A model generated the notes under the pieces. That model saw only the letters and a list, made by a program, of their open reading frames with translations, was not told the origin of the DNA and did no database searches. A stretch of 64,000 nt of DNA from UBA6016 sp041915365 (GTDB lineage: Bacteria > Campylobacterota > Campylobacteria > Campylobacterales > UBA6016). Position 1 is the stretch's first letter, and each line of letters begins with the position of its first letter. Position numbers and translations under genes: made by a program. This document shows positions 42,020 to 50,228 of the stretch, in pieces. Where the stretch lies: NCBI GenBank assembly GCA_041915365.1, contig JAYSBP010000001.1:255124-319123 (forward strand), in the 5' to 3' direction.

Positions 42020-42343
42020 ATGAAAAATCAACCTGACTTTCAAAAAATTCTTCAACTTCTACAGGCAAATGCAGATAACGATTTTGCAAAAAACGCACTC
42101 GCTTCATACATAGCCTCAAAAGCTTTTGAATCTGGGCATTTGTATTCAGATATGGGTATGAGCTCAAGAATAGAGCTAAACAAGCTTATGAGTGAAAACT
42201 ACAATACTCTTGCCGCCAGAAGACCGCCCGAGATAAGATGGAAAAAATTTTTATTTGATGAAATAGGTTCTATGGCTCCAGCTTGCCACGACTGCAAAGA
42301 CCTTCAAAGCTGCTTTAAATGTAATGTTTTAGAGGGCGGGTGA
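42020..42343 (+). CDS. nifQ: NifQ-like molybdenum-handling protein (short form)
   Basis: NifQ delivers molybdenum for FeMo-cofactor synthesis of nitrogenase. The segment HLYSDMGMSSRIELNKLM followed by LAARRPPEIRWKKFLFDEI closely follows NifQ (HLW.DLGL.SR.ELS.LM, then DMRWKKFFY). The C-terminal cysteines are C-x2-C-x5-C (CHDCKDLQSC) followed by another Cys in CFKC. Known NifQ proteins have C-x4-C-x2-C-x5-C; the first Cys is missing here and an extra one appears at the end. Length is 107 from ATG 42020, shorter than Azotobacter NifQ (about 190) because the N-terminal part is reduced. An ATG at 41987 would add 11 residues. nifA follows after 90 bases. Confidence 0.75.
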   Translation: MKNQPDFQKILQLLQANADNDFAKNALASYIASKAFESGHLYSDMGMSSRIELNKLMSENYNTLAARRPPEIRWKKFLFDEIGSMAPACHDCKDLQSCFKCNVLEGG

Positions 42344-42433
42344 TACTTGCCTATATTTTAAACAATATTTGCCCCCAAAATGCTACATTTTTGCGTTAGA
42401 ATCGCCAAAAAGTTACTCCACTAAGGCGTTAGT

Positions 42434-43987
42434 ATGGGACACAAAGAGTTACAAAATTGTACTGAATGCGTCAAGCTTGCCGAACTTGAAACGTTGCTTG
42501 AGCTATCTCGCCTACTAATGGGCTCTCATACGCTAGAGCAAAAGATGAGCGACTCGCTAAAAACACTTAGAAACTACCTAAAATTAGAGAGATGCTCTGT
42601 TCATTTACTGAGCGAAGAAAAAAAAGAGTTGAATCTTTTTTCATCAATAGATCTCACTCCAAAGCAAAAAATGTTGTCAACCTACAAAGTGGGCGAAGGG
42701 GCCACCGGCCTTGCCGCCAGCACTAAAGAGCCTATTGTCATAGAAAATATCCACAGTGACATACTATTTTTGAACAAAACCGGAGCTAGAAAAATAGACG
42801 ACATCTCCTACATCGCAATTCCGATGATTACGGGCGATAGCGTCATAGGTGTGCTCGGCGTGAGTCTGACAAAAAAAACCGCTCTTGATTTTGAAGAGTG
42901 TATCAATTTTTTAACAATAGTCGCCTCAACGCTTGCGCAGGCCGCAAAGCTAGAAAGTACGCACAAAGAGGAAAAAAAGAAGCTTGAGCTTCAAAACAGC
43001 TACTATAAGTCTGAAGTACTGCAAGCTTCAAATTTTGAGAGCATCATCGGCGAAAGCGCAAAGATGAAAGAGGTTTTTGGCATCTTAAAAAAAATAGCCA
43101 GCTCAAAAGCTACCGTCCTAGTACGAGGCGAAACCGGCACAGGTAAAGAGCTGATAGCTGCGGCCTTGCATCAAACAAGTGCGAGAAAAGATGGCCCTTT
43201 TGTGAAGCTAAACTGTGCGGCTATTGCCGAGAGCCTACTTGAGAGCGAACTATTCGGGCATGAAAAAGGTGCATTTACCGACGCAAAAGAGATGCGCAAA
43301 GGCAGGTTTGAACTAGCCGACAGCGGGACGCTATTTCTTGATGAGATAGGCGACATATCTGCTTCATTGCAAGTGAAGCTTTTGCGTGTCTTGCAAGAGC
43401 AAGAGTTTGAGAGGGTCGGCGGTTCAAAAACAATAAAAGTAGATGTAAGAGTAGTTGCCGCAACAAACAGAAATTTAGAAGAGATGGTAGAGCGAGGCGA
43501 GTTTAGAGAGGATTTATTTTATAGGCTCAACGTCATCCCTATCTTCTTGCCGCCGCTAAGGGAGAGGGGCAAGGATATATTGATGCTTGCCAACCACTTT
43601 TTGTACAAATTTTGCAAGCTTCACAAAAAAGAGCTTGAATTTGCGGACGATGCATACCCTATGTTGCTTGACTATTCATGGCACGGAAATATTAGGGAGC
43701 TTGAAAATACGATGGAGAGGCTAGTGCTCCTAAACGACAACGGCAAATTAGACGCGTCGGTCGTGGCGGCGGCGCTCCCAGGCATGTACGCAAAAGAAAA
43801 ATTCGGCGGAATACAGCATAAAAGCGATGGTGTGGTCACAAAAACAGAGCTTGAAACGATAGAGAGAGAGGCGATTGTAAACGCCCTTAGGGAGTGCGGT
43901 GGCATACAGGCGAAAGCCGCAAGAAAGCTAGGAATTACGGTCAGGCAAATAGGATACAAAATCCTAAAATACGAAATAGAAATCTAA
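42434..43987 (+). CDS. nifA: NifA-type sigma-54-dependent activator
   Basis: Enhancer-binding protein that activates nif genes with sigma-54. GAF domain at about 20-175, sigma-54 AAA+ domain at about 203-430 with Walker A GETGTGKE (232-239), GAFTDA (279-284) and Walker B GTLFLDEIG, and a FIS-type helix-turn-helix at the end (AKAARKLGITVRQIGYKI). There is no Cys pair between AAA and HTH domains of the kind that makes alphaproteobacterial NifA oxygen-sensitive, so control is probably through the GAF domain. GAF-AAA-HTH is also seen in NorR and FhlA, but neighbour nifQ supports NifA. No other nif genes are in the window. Confidence 0.88.
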   Translation: MGHKELQNCTECVKLAELETLLELSRLLMGSHTLEQKMSDSLKTLRNYLKLERCSVHLLSEEKKELNLFSSIDLTPKQKMLSTYKVGEGATGLAASTKEPIVIENIHSDILFLNKTGARKIDDISYIAIPMITGDSVIGVLGVSLTKKTALDFEECINFLTIVASTLAQAAKLESTHKEEKKKLELQNSYYKSEVLQASNFESIIGESAKMKEVFGILKKIASSKATVLVRGETGTGKELIAAALHQTSARKDGPFVKLNCAAIAESLLESELFGHEKGAFTDAKEMRKGRFELADSGTLFLDEIGDISASLQVKLLRVLQEQEFERVGGSKTIKVDVRVVAATNRNLEEMVERGEFREDLFYRLNVIPIFLPPLRERGKDILMLANHFLYKFCKLHKKELEFADDAYPMLLDYSWHGNIRELENTMERLVLLNDNGKLDASVVAAALPGMYAKEKFGGIQHKSDGVVTKTELETIEREAIVNALRECGGIQAKAARKLGITVRQIGYKILKYEIEI

Positions 43988-43992
43988 CAATA

Positions 43993-44030
43993 AACCGCCG
44001 TCTGTTAAAATAAAGCAAAAAACGGCGGTT
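43993..44030 (+). repeat. Nine-base inverted repeat between nifA and yggT
   Basis: AACCGCCGT (43993-44001) and ACGGCGGTT (44022-44030) are perfect inverted copies with a 20-base A-rich loop. The right arm ends five bases before the yggT ATG, so it covers where a ribosome site would be. It may be a weak terminator of nifA or a control hairpin for yggT. Confidence 0.5.
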
Positions 44031-44035
44031 ACTAA

Positions 44036-44332
44036 ATGTTTGTATTAAAAACTCTCCTTGAAGCATTCGGCCATATTCTACATATGGTGCTAAATATCTA
44101 TATCTGGGTTATTGTCATACAAGCCTTGCTTAGCTGGGTTCGCCCAGATCCATATAATCCAATAGTTCAGATACTAAATAAGCTCACATATCCAGCGTAT
44201 AGATTTGTTAGGAGCAAGATAAATACTGTTTTAAGCGGTGTTGATTTGACCCCTTTAATCATAGTCCTTGCACTTCAATTTCTTGATATATTCTTGGTAA
44301 AAATTATTGGTCACTTTGCGGCTTCTTTGTAG
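44036..44332 (+). CDS. YggT-family membrane protein
   Basis: 98-residue inner-membrane protein with two hydrophobic helices (about 15-33 and 72-92) separated by the family loop LLSWVRPDPYNPIVQILNKL and YPAYRFVRSKI. YggT proteins are linked to osmotic tolerance and to cell division or envelope proteins in various bacteria; the exact role is not known. The stop lies inside the following lytic transglycosylase gene, which begins 26 bases earlier, so they are co-expressed. Confidence 0.9.
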   Translation: MFVLKTLLEAFGHILHMVLNIYIWVIVIQALLSWVRPDPYNPIVQILNKLTYPAYRFVRSKINTVLSGVDLTPLIIVLALQFLDIFLVKIIGHFAASL

Positions 44333-45941
44333 TCTTTTGCTTTTGCTCGGGGTTGGCTTCGGGTATGACATCGACTCTTTATCAAAACAGCCCTCTGGGT
44401 TTGCTAGAGATTTATTTTTACTAAAGCAAATGGAGCAAAATGTCTCAAAAAACGAGTTGTATACTGCGTATTTTCTGACAAAAACACCGACAAGCCGCCA
44501 CTCGTCGCTTCTGCTCCAAAAAAGCGGCTCAAAAAAACTATCAACACTGTTTGATTGCATGGATAGCAATGTCACAAGAGCCCTCAAAAAAACTCCGGAA
44601 TGTGCCGAGCTGGGCATAAACTACAAAAAAATATCCTCCGCCATCCTAACAAAATCAGATGAACCAAAGAGACTAGCAGAGCTGATAAAAGAGGTGTCTC
44701 CGGCTAAAAGTGAAAAAATAGAACTACTCGTCAAAACATCAACAAAAAAAGAGAAAATCAACAAAGATGACATTGAGCTCTATTTTGAAAGTACGAAAGA
44801 GTTTCGTTCGGCTTTTTTTGATACGGAACTCAGCGATGAGGAGATAGACGCCATTGTAGATTCTCCTTCTCAAAAAAGATTTATCAAATGGGTTTTGTTT
44901 GACAAAAATGCAACAATGATGCAAAAAAGCATCTCAAAAATAGAACCAAATAGACTAAGCGATTCAGACGCTTTATTCTTTCTTGGACTAATAAAACTTC
45001 GCCATGAGCAAAACGCCACCGCCACATTTGAGAGAGCCGCAAAAACCGCAACAAAAGAGAGCGATAGAGATAGGGCAAATTTTTGGGCTTACCTTGGCTC
45101 AAAAGATTCCAAATTTATTCAAAAAGCCGCAAACAGCAAAGAATTTAACTTTTATTCAACCGTTGCGTCGGAAAAACTAGGAAAACAGCCAAATCAAATA
45201 GAGTTTGTATCGCTAGAGTCGAATATCGACATGATAAATGAGCGCAATATATCAAGCCCGTTTGAGTGGATAAATTTCAAACGCAAACTAAACAGCTCAT
45301 CGCACAAAGAGCTAGAAGAGATAATTTCAAAAATAAAAAAACAAAAAGACGGCGATGCTTACTATCTGCAGGCAAAGGAGAAGCTTGAGGGATATAAAAA
45401 AGAGTTTTATTTGTTGCCATACGCTGAAATATTCAAAGATTATAACGACTCGCAAAAAGTCTTGCTTCACGCTATAGGTAGACAAGAGAGCCTTTTTGTC
45501 CCAGGAATAGTCAGTAGCGCATACGCAATAGGGGTAATGCAGATAATACCACTTTTGGCCGAAGAGCTTGCGGTCAAAAAAAAAGAGAAACTTGATTTTT
45601 TTGAGCTTTTTGAACCGAAAAAAAATATCTCATACGCCGCCACTCATTTTGCTTGGCTTGAATCAAAGGTGGTACACCCTACCCTTATCGCTATTTCATT
45701 CAATGCGGGCTATGGTTTTTTCAAAAGGATAGAGAGGGACGGGCTGTTCACCTTTAAAGATGAGAAGATGCTTCCCTATGAACCGTTTTGGTCGATAGAA
45801 AATATACCATACGACGAGACGAGACACTACGCCAAGCGTGTATCTCTCAACTACGCCGTATACTCAAGACGATTTGGAAGGGAAATCGGGCTTAATGAGC
45901 TTTTGGAAAATTTAATACTGCTACGCCGTCAAGCCCCTTAA
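44307..45941 (+). CDS. Soluble lytic murein transglycosylase (Slt-like)
   Basis: Periplasmic enzyme that cuts the glycan strands of peptidoglycan to 1,6-anhydro products. A signal peptide (residues 1-19, with LLCSLLLLLGVGFG) opens the 544-residue chain. A long helical superhelix of about 370 residues follows, like the doughnut of Slt70, then the catalytic SLT domain: GRQESLFVPGIVSSAYAIGV with catalytic Glu in RQES, MQIIP, then AYGYG-like FNAGYGFFKRI. The start is TTG at 44307, overlapping yggT. Its 3' end overlaps the convergent lipoprotein gene by 50 bases. Confidence 0.88.
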   Translation: MVTLRLLCSLLLLLGVGFGYDIDSLSKQPSGFARDLFLLKQMEQNVSKNELYTAYFLTKTPTSRHSSLLLQKSGSKKLSTLFDCMDSNVTRALKKTPECAELGINYKKISSAILTKSDEPKRLAELIKEVSPAKSEKIELLVKTSTKKEKINKDDIELYFESTKEFRSAFFDTELSDEEIDAIVDSPSQKRFIKWVLFDKNATMMQKSISKIEPNRLSDSDALFFLGLIKLRHEQNATATFERAAKTATKESDRDRANFWAYLGSKDSKFIQKAANSKEFNFYSTVASEKLGKQPNQIEFVSLESNIDMINERNISSPFEWINFKRKLNSSSHKELEEIISKIKKQKDGDAYYLQAKEKLEGYKKEFYLLPYAEIFKDYNDSQKVLLHAIGRQESLFVPGIVSSAYAIGVMQIIPLLAEELAVKKKEKLDFFELFEPKKNISYAATHFAWLESKVVHPTLIAISFNAGYGFFKRIERDGLFTFKDEKMLPYEPFWSIENIPYDETRHYAKRVSLNYAVYSRRFGREIGLNELLENLILLRRQAP

Positions 45942-46446
45942 GCTTAACGTTGAGCTGCATATCTTTGTCTTGTTTTGGAAAAGAGACAATGTAATATCTG
46001 CTCCAAGCATCCGTGTGCGGCATTTTTTTGTATATTTCGTGTTGGTCGGGCTTTGTTATCGTCTCTACCACTTTTGCCTGAACATCGCTCGCCTCTGCGG
46101 CCTTTTCGCCAAGCTTTACGTCATCTTTTTTTGGAGCCACCCTCATACTAAGCAAATAGTCTTTGTTAAAAAGCCCGGCCTGCTCTTTTTTGTCGTAGTC
46201 GTCAGGAATATAAAGCCCAACAAAAAAATACTCCGCATCAGAGTAGCGAGACGGATAGATTGGATTTAGGTACGTTAGCGTTATTTTGGCTTTTGTCTCC
46301 ATCGAGTTTACTATTTGGGCACTTCTTGTCTCTTTTATCGCCTTTTCATAGTGCTCATCTTTTTTGAACATATCAAAAGCGTCATAAGTCTGGCACCCCC
46401 CGAACACAAAAGCCGCCAAAAGCGCCGTAGCTACACCCTTTGTCAT
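45892..46446 (-). CDS. Predicted outer-membrane or periplasmic lipoprotein
   Basis: 184-residue protein with a lipobox AAFVFGGC, so Cys18 is the likely lipidated residue after an 17-residue signal peptide. The remainder is charged and mostly beta in character, with YLNPIYPSRYSDAEYFFVGL and SRYYIVSFPKQDKDMQL. I do not recognise the family. The ATG has GGAGGA eight bases upstream. It converges on the transglycosylase gene, and the last 50 bases of both genes overlap on opposite strands. Confidence 0.78.
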   Translation of the reverse strand: MTKGVATALLAAFVFGGCQTYDAFDMFKKDEHYEKAIKETRSAQIVNSMETKAKITLTYLNPIYPSRYSDAEYFFVGLYIPDDYDKKEQAGLFNKDYLLSMRVAPKKDDVKLGEKAAEASDVQAKVVETITKPDQHEIYKKMPHTDAWSRYYIVSFPKQDKDMQLNVKLKGLDGVAVLNFPKAH

Positions 46447-46514
46447 ACCAAAATCCTCCGTAAAAGTGCGCAGATTATAATCAACAATAACTTACAACAA
46501 TAAGTCCATAAATG

Positions 46515-46520
46515 TATAAT
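46515..46520 (+). promoter_or_regulatory. -10 element of the signalling cluster
   Basis: TGTATAAT (TATAAT at 46515-46520) places a start of transcription near 46527, only about 28 bases before the CTG at 46555 but about 127 before the first ATG. This spacing favours the upstream start. Confidence 0.5.
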
Positions 46521-46554
46521 TAACACAAAAAAATATTTTTAGAAAGCAACCAAT

Positions 46555-48090
46555 CTGGAAAATTTAGTCAAGTTTATCTCTAACATCAGAGAACAATCGG
46601 AATTAGAACAAACAGAGGAAGGTCTCCTAAGATTCAGCGAAGAGCATTGTGAAATGCTGTTTGAATCAGTAATAAATACGGAGAGCGACCACAAAAAAGA
46701 AAAGTTAAGAATTGCCATAAAGCAGGTATTTGAACTAGATTCAAAAGACCTCGTAATATTCAAAAACAGCGCCATATTCATAAAAAGATGGGGTGGTGTA
46801 CCGCTAATACATCCAGCGTTAATCCAAAAAATAAAAGAGGCGGTAGACGAAAATAGCGACTCTTCTGGCGATATATCTATCATCAACGACAGCATTACGA
46901 TAAATGTTCAAGATATACTTTCCGAATTTGGTATCACCGCCGGAGAGCTATCTGCGGAAACAAAAGAAAAAATCCGCCAGAGGCTAAAAGAGCAAATAAG
47001 CATATCGCCAAAAGACGTTGTTCTCTTTCTTAACGATAAGGTCGTAATAAAACGCTTCAGAGAAAAAATAGACGAAGAAGAGAGGATAAGGAGAGAGCAA
47101 AGATACAACGGACTTCCAAAAGAAGAGCTCCAAAAACTCAAAGATTCTCTTTTTGAAAGTGTCGAGGCTGAGCAGGAGACATTTGCCGAAATAGCGGATG
47201 AAGTCATAAGCACCGACCTTGACTTTAGCGTAATTACCCATGGCTATTTCATAAAAAACTACATCAAAATTTTTCAAAAAGCGATATTTGACCTCTTAAG
47301 GGATAACCTAAGCGAAGAAGATTTTATACTGGAGGGGCTATCAAATCTTATCCTAAGAGAAAATTGGGTCTTGGCACATACCAAGATGGCGCTCTCATTA
47401 CTCATGCTTGTCGGAAGTAAAAACCCAAATGCGGAAAACTTCCTAAAAAACTACTCCGGTGAAATAGAGATAGACGCCGAGAGAAATAAATTCAAGCTGC
47501 CGGAGATACTAGACAAAGGCGGTCTCAAGTGGACGATTCCTTCTATTATTGCGATAGTAATGCAAAGGCAAAAGACGATTGAAGCCCTGACGATAAAGCA
47601 AAATGCGGCAGACGACATCAGGTCGACAACCGATGATATGTACTCAAAAATAGAGCGGCTCAACGAAGAGGCCGTTATGATTGAAAAAGAGTTTGCCGCA
47701 ATAGATAATGAAGGCGTTGACAAGGCAGACACCGAAGCATCTATTAATGAAGAGATAAAAGAGCTAAGAGATATGCTAAAAAGGGGCAAAGACGAAGAGA
47801 GGGTAAAAATACAAGCTAGCATAAGCGATAAAACCTTGATGCTAAAAAAGCTTCTCATCAAAGACGATGCGCTATTTACGAGAAAAAAAAGGCTGGAGCA
47901 TCAAAGCAAAATTGTCTCTTCAAAAATAGAAAAACTAACCTTTGATATTACAAAGCTTCAAAAAAAGATAAAAGAAGAGGAGGAGAAAATAGCGCAATTT
48001 ATATCTTCGCAAAAAAGTGTGGATGAGAAATTTAATTCACTTACCGAGGCTTTGACTATGGCTCTGATGAAACGAAAGACTAAAATATAA
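46555..48090 (+). CDS. Coiled-coil protein with an internal repeat, probable CTG start
   Basis: Unknown protein heading a signalling cluster. The frame is open from 46543, after a TAG at 46540. No ATG, GTG or TTG occurs before ATG 46654, but CTG at 46555 follows AGAAAG by eight bases and gives a sensible start (MENLVKFISN). From there it is 511 residues. Counted from ATG 46654, residues 15-46 and 104-135 form a repeat (KEKLRIAIKQVFELDSKDLV and KEKIRQRLKEQISISPKDVV, then FxN...IKR), 13 of 32 identical without gaps. A helical middle is followed by a long coiled coil (about 310-470) rich in Glu/Lys. No membrane span. Its partners are presumably the receivers and kinase downstream. Confidence 0.8.
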   Translation: MENLVKFISNIREQSELEQTEEGLLRFSEEHCEMLFESVINTESDHKKEKLRIAIKQVFELDSKDLVIFKNSAIFIKRWGGVPLIHPALIQKIKEAVDENSDSSGDISIINDSITINVQDILSEFGITAGELSAETKEKIRQRLKEQISISPKDVVLFLNDKVVIKRFREKIDEEERIRREQRYNGLPKEELQKLKDSLFESVEAEQETFAEIADEVISTDLDFSVITHGYFIKNYIKIFQKAIFDLLRDNLSEEDFILEGLSNLILRENWVLAHTKMALSLLMLVGSKNPNAENFLKNYSGEIEIDAERNKFKLPEILDKGGLKWTIPSIIAIVMQRQKTIEALTIKQNAADDIRSTTDDMYSKIERLNEEAVMIEKEFAAIDNEGVDKADTEASINEEIKELRDMLKRGKDEERVKIQASISDKTLMLKKLLIKDDALFTRKKRLEHQSKIVSSKIEKLTFDITKLQKKIKEEEEKIAQFISSQKSVDEKFNSLTEALTMALMKRKTKI

Positions 48091-48099
48091 GGCTGGGCG

Positions 48100-48465
48100 A
48101 TGAAAAATAAAAAATTACTATTTGTTGAAGACAACGTTGTTGCGGCGGAAGCGTTAAAAAGCTTTTTATCAAATAGGTACGACACATTGACGGCGGTGTC
48201 AAATGCCGAGGATGCGTACGACGTTTTTTCAAAAACGGATGTCGACATAGTGATAACAGACTTACATCTACCCCAAATGAGCGGCTTTGATTTGCTAAAA
48301 AAAATAAAGCAAGAAAAACCGCAGACGGCAGTGCTCATAATATCCGCGTACAGCACGATAGAAAACATAGAAAAAGCCGAAGAGCTTGGCGCTGATAACT
48401 TCCTCCCAAAGCCTCTTGACTTGGATTTACTGGAAGCCTGTATTAATGAGATTATTAGCAAGTAG
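48100..48465 (+). CDS. Single-domain response regulator (CheY-like)
   Basis: 121-residue receiver domain alone. D54 in DIVITDLHLP is the phosphorylation site, with E10/D11 in FVEDN, the switch Ser in IISAYS and Lys in LPKPLD. No output domain, so it should act by protein binding or in a phosphorelay. It starts nine bases after the coiled-coil gene. The kinase starts 134 bases further on. Confidence 0.92.
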   Translation: MKNKKLLFVEDNVVAAEALKSFLSNRYDTLTAVSNAEDAYDVFSKTDVDIVITDLHLPQMSGFDLLKKIKQEKPQTAVLIISAYSTIENIEKAEELGADNFLPKPLDLDLLEACINEIISK

Positions 48466-48539
48466 CTTTTTGTCTTCGTTTCGTCATAAATATTATATGT
48501 GCTTAAGATAAATTTTATATTTTTTTATAGATAATCGAT

Positions 48540-48599
48540 TAGTTTCGGTGAAGCATCTGACACCGCAACACCCTTGGAATCCTAAAAAAAGGGAGATCG
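48540..48599 (+). promoter_or_regulatory. Structured leader before the histidine kinase gene
   Basis: The 134-base gap before the kinase contains CGGTG-N10-CACCG (48546-48565), then CAACACCC and ATCC that can pair with the GGGAG Shine-Dalgarno (48591-48595). An A/T-rich TATAGAT lies upstream near 48528. The layout is that of a leader RNA with a stem near the ribosome site. No known riboswitch class was matched with confidence. Confidence 0.3.
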
Positions 48600-50228
48600 A
48601 TGACAGCACAAGAAGCCGAAATCAGCCTACTAAGAGATATCCTAGAAAAACAGAATAGCTTAATAGTCAGAGTAGACTTACAAAACCGCTTTGTATACGT
48701 AAGCAAGGCATACGCCGACTTTTTTGGCTTTGACCAAAACGATATGATAGGCAAAGTTTTTATGCCTCCGATATCGCAAGACGATATTCCGAATTTTGAA
48801 AAAACCCACGAACAAATCAAAAAAACAAAAAAACCATCAACATTGCTTCAAAGAGAGCTTACAAAAAATGGCTGGGCGTGGTTTGAGTGGCGCATAGTCC
48901 CAATTTTGGACGAAAACGGAGAGATAAAAGAGATTCAGTCAAGCGGACAAGACGTATCAAATTTGGTTGCTACAAAAGATACGTTAAATCTACTGTTTCA
49001 GGCACTTGAACAAACATCGGCCGCCGTCATAATAACCGACAAAGACGGGCTTATTATCTACGCAAATAAAAAATTCAAAAAGCTATATTGCTACGACGAC
49101 AACGACTTAATAGGCAAAACACCAAGAATCTTAAAATCGAACCTCACGGAGCCGATGCTGTACAACACGATGTGGGATACGATAGTCAAAGGCGAAGCAT
49201 ACAACTGTGAGATAACGAACAAAACAAAGCACGGGGATATAAAATGGGTACTTTTGTCAATATCCCCAATCAAAAACGAACTGGGAGAGACAACCCATTT
49301 TGTCGCCGTAAGTGAAGATATAGCACTACAAAAAGAGCTAGAACATGAACTCAGAGGCGCAAAACAAAAGCTAGAACACAATAACGAAGCTTTGGAGCAA
49401 GAGGTTGGCGTAAGAACTTCAGAGCTTAGACTGTCAAATATGCTACTAAAATCACAAATAGAAGAGCGCAAAAAAATAGAGGCCGAAAAAGAGCAAAAAG
49501 AGAAGCTCCTAGCACAACAATCAAAGCTAGCAAGCCTTGGTGAGATGATAAATATGATAGCGCATCAATGGCGTCAACCGCTGACGGCCATAAGCACGGC
49601 GGCTATAAATATCAAAACAAAACAAGAGCTGGGAATACTAAGCGAACAGACGCTCGACTCCATCCTAGATAGCATACTCTCTCATACGCAAAAAATGTCC
49701 GGAACTATTAATGATTTTCTAAATTTTTTCAAACCGTCAAAAGAAAAAGAGAGCTTCAACATAAAAGAGGTGATTGACGAGACTATGAAGCTAATAGGGG
49801 CTCAGCTGGCGGCAAGATGTATAGAAGTGCGGTTTTGCGACGAGTGTGATATTTGTGTTTTTGGATTTAAAAATGAGCTTGAGCAGGTGTTTATTAATAT
49901 ATTTTCAAACTCAAGAGACGCTTTTGAAGATAAGCAATTTGATGGGCGAGAGATAAAAATAACATGTGGCGCTAAAGGCGATGATGAGGTATCGATAGAG
50001 ATATTAGACAATGCAGGCGGTGTCGACGAAGACGTGCTAAATAGAATGTTTGAGCCATACTTCACGACAAAAGAGACTGGCAAGGGAACGGGCATAGGCC
50101 TTTATATGTCCAAAACTATTATCCAAAAAAGCTTTGGCGGTGATATAAAAATAGAAAATATCTATGAGCAAAATAAAAGAGTAGGCATCAAAAACACCGT
50201 CACCATATGTCATCAAAGGGAGGGCTAA
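48600..50228 (+). CDS. PAS-PAS sensor histidine kinase, no membrane span
   Basis: Cytoplasmic sensor kinase of 542 residues. Two PAS domains (about 15-125 and 132-245) lead through a long coiled coil (about 245-310) to the HisKA-type dimer domain with phospho-acceptor His322 in MIAHQWRQPLTAIS, the form common in Campylobacterota. HATPase motifs follow: N box NIFSNSRDAF, G1 ILDNAGGVDEDV, F box FEPYFTTKE and G2 GKGTGIGLYMS. The ATG has GGGAG upstream. It abuts the next receiver gene. The PAS ligand is unknown. Confidence 0.93.
   Translation: MTAQEAEISLLRDILEKQNSLIVRVDLQNRFVYVSKAYADFFGFDQNDMIGKVFMPPISQDDIPNFEKTHEQIKKTKKPSTLLQRELTKNGWAWFEWRIVPILDENGEIKEIQSSGQDVSNLVATKDTLNLLFQALEQTSAAVIITDKDGLIIYANKKFKKLYCYDDNDLIGKTPRILKSNLTEPMLYNTMWDTIVKGEAYNCEITNKTKHGDIKWVLLSISPIKNELGETTHFVAVSEDIALQKELEHELRGAKQKLEHNNEALEQEVGVRTSELRLSNMLLKSQIEERKKIEAEKEQKEKLLAQQSKLASLGEMINMIAHQWRQPLTAISTAAINIKTKQELGILSEQTLDSILDSILSHTQKMSGTINDFLNFFKPSKEKESFNIKEVIDETMKLIGAQLAARCIEVRFCDECDICVFGFKNELEQVFINIFSNSRDAFEDKQFDGREIKITCGAKGDDEVSIEILDNAGGVDEDVLNRMFEPYFTTKETGKGTGIGLYMSKTIIQKSFGGDIKIENIYEQNKRVGIKNTVTICHQREG

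Noticed and set aside
46654..46656. ATG 46654 as start of the coiled-coil protein
   Set aside because: It lacks a Shine-Dalgarno in place (GAGGAAGG is over 30 bases upstream) and would leave a leader of about 127 bases with an open coding frame; kept as fallback.
48540..48590. Cobalamin riboswitch
   Set aside because: Only a fragment resembling GGTGAA...CGCAAC is present; the long core and B12 box are lacking, and a sensor kinase is an unlikely target.
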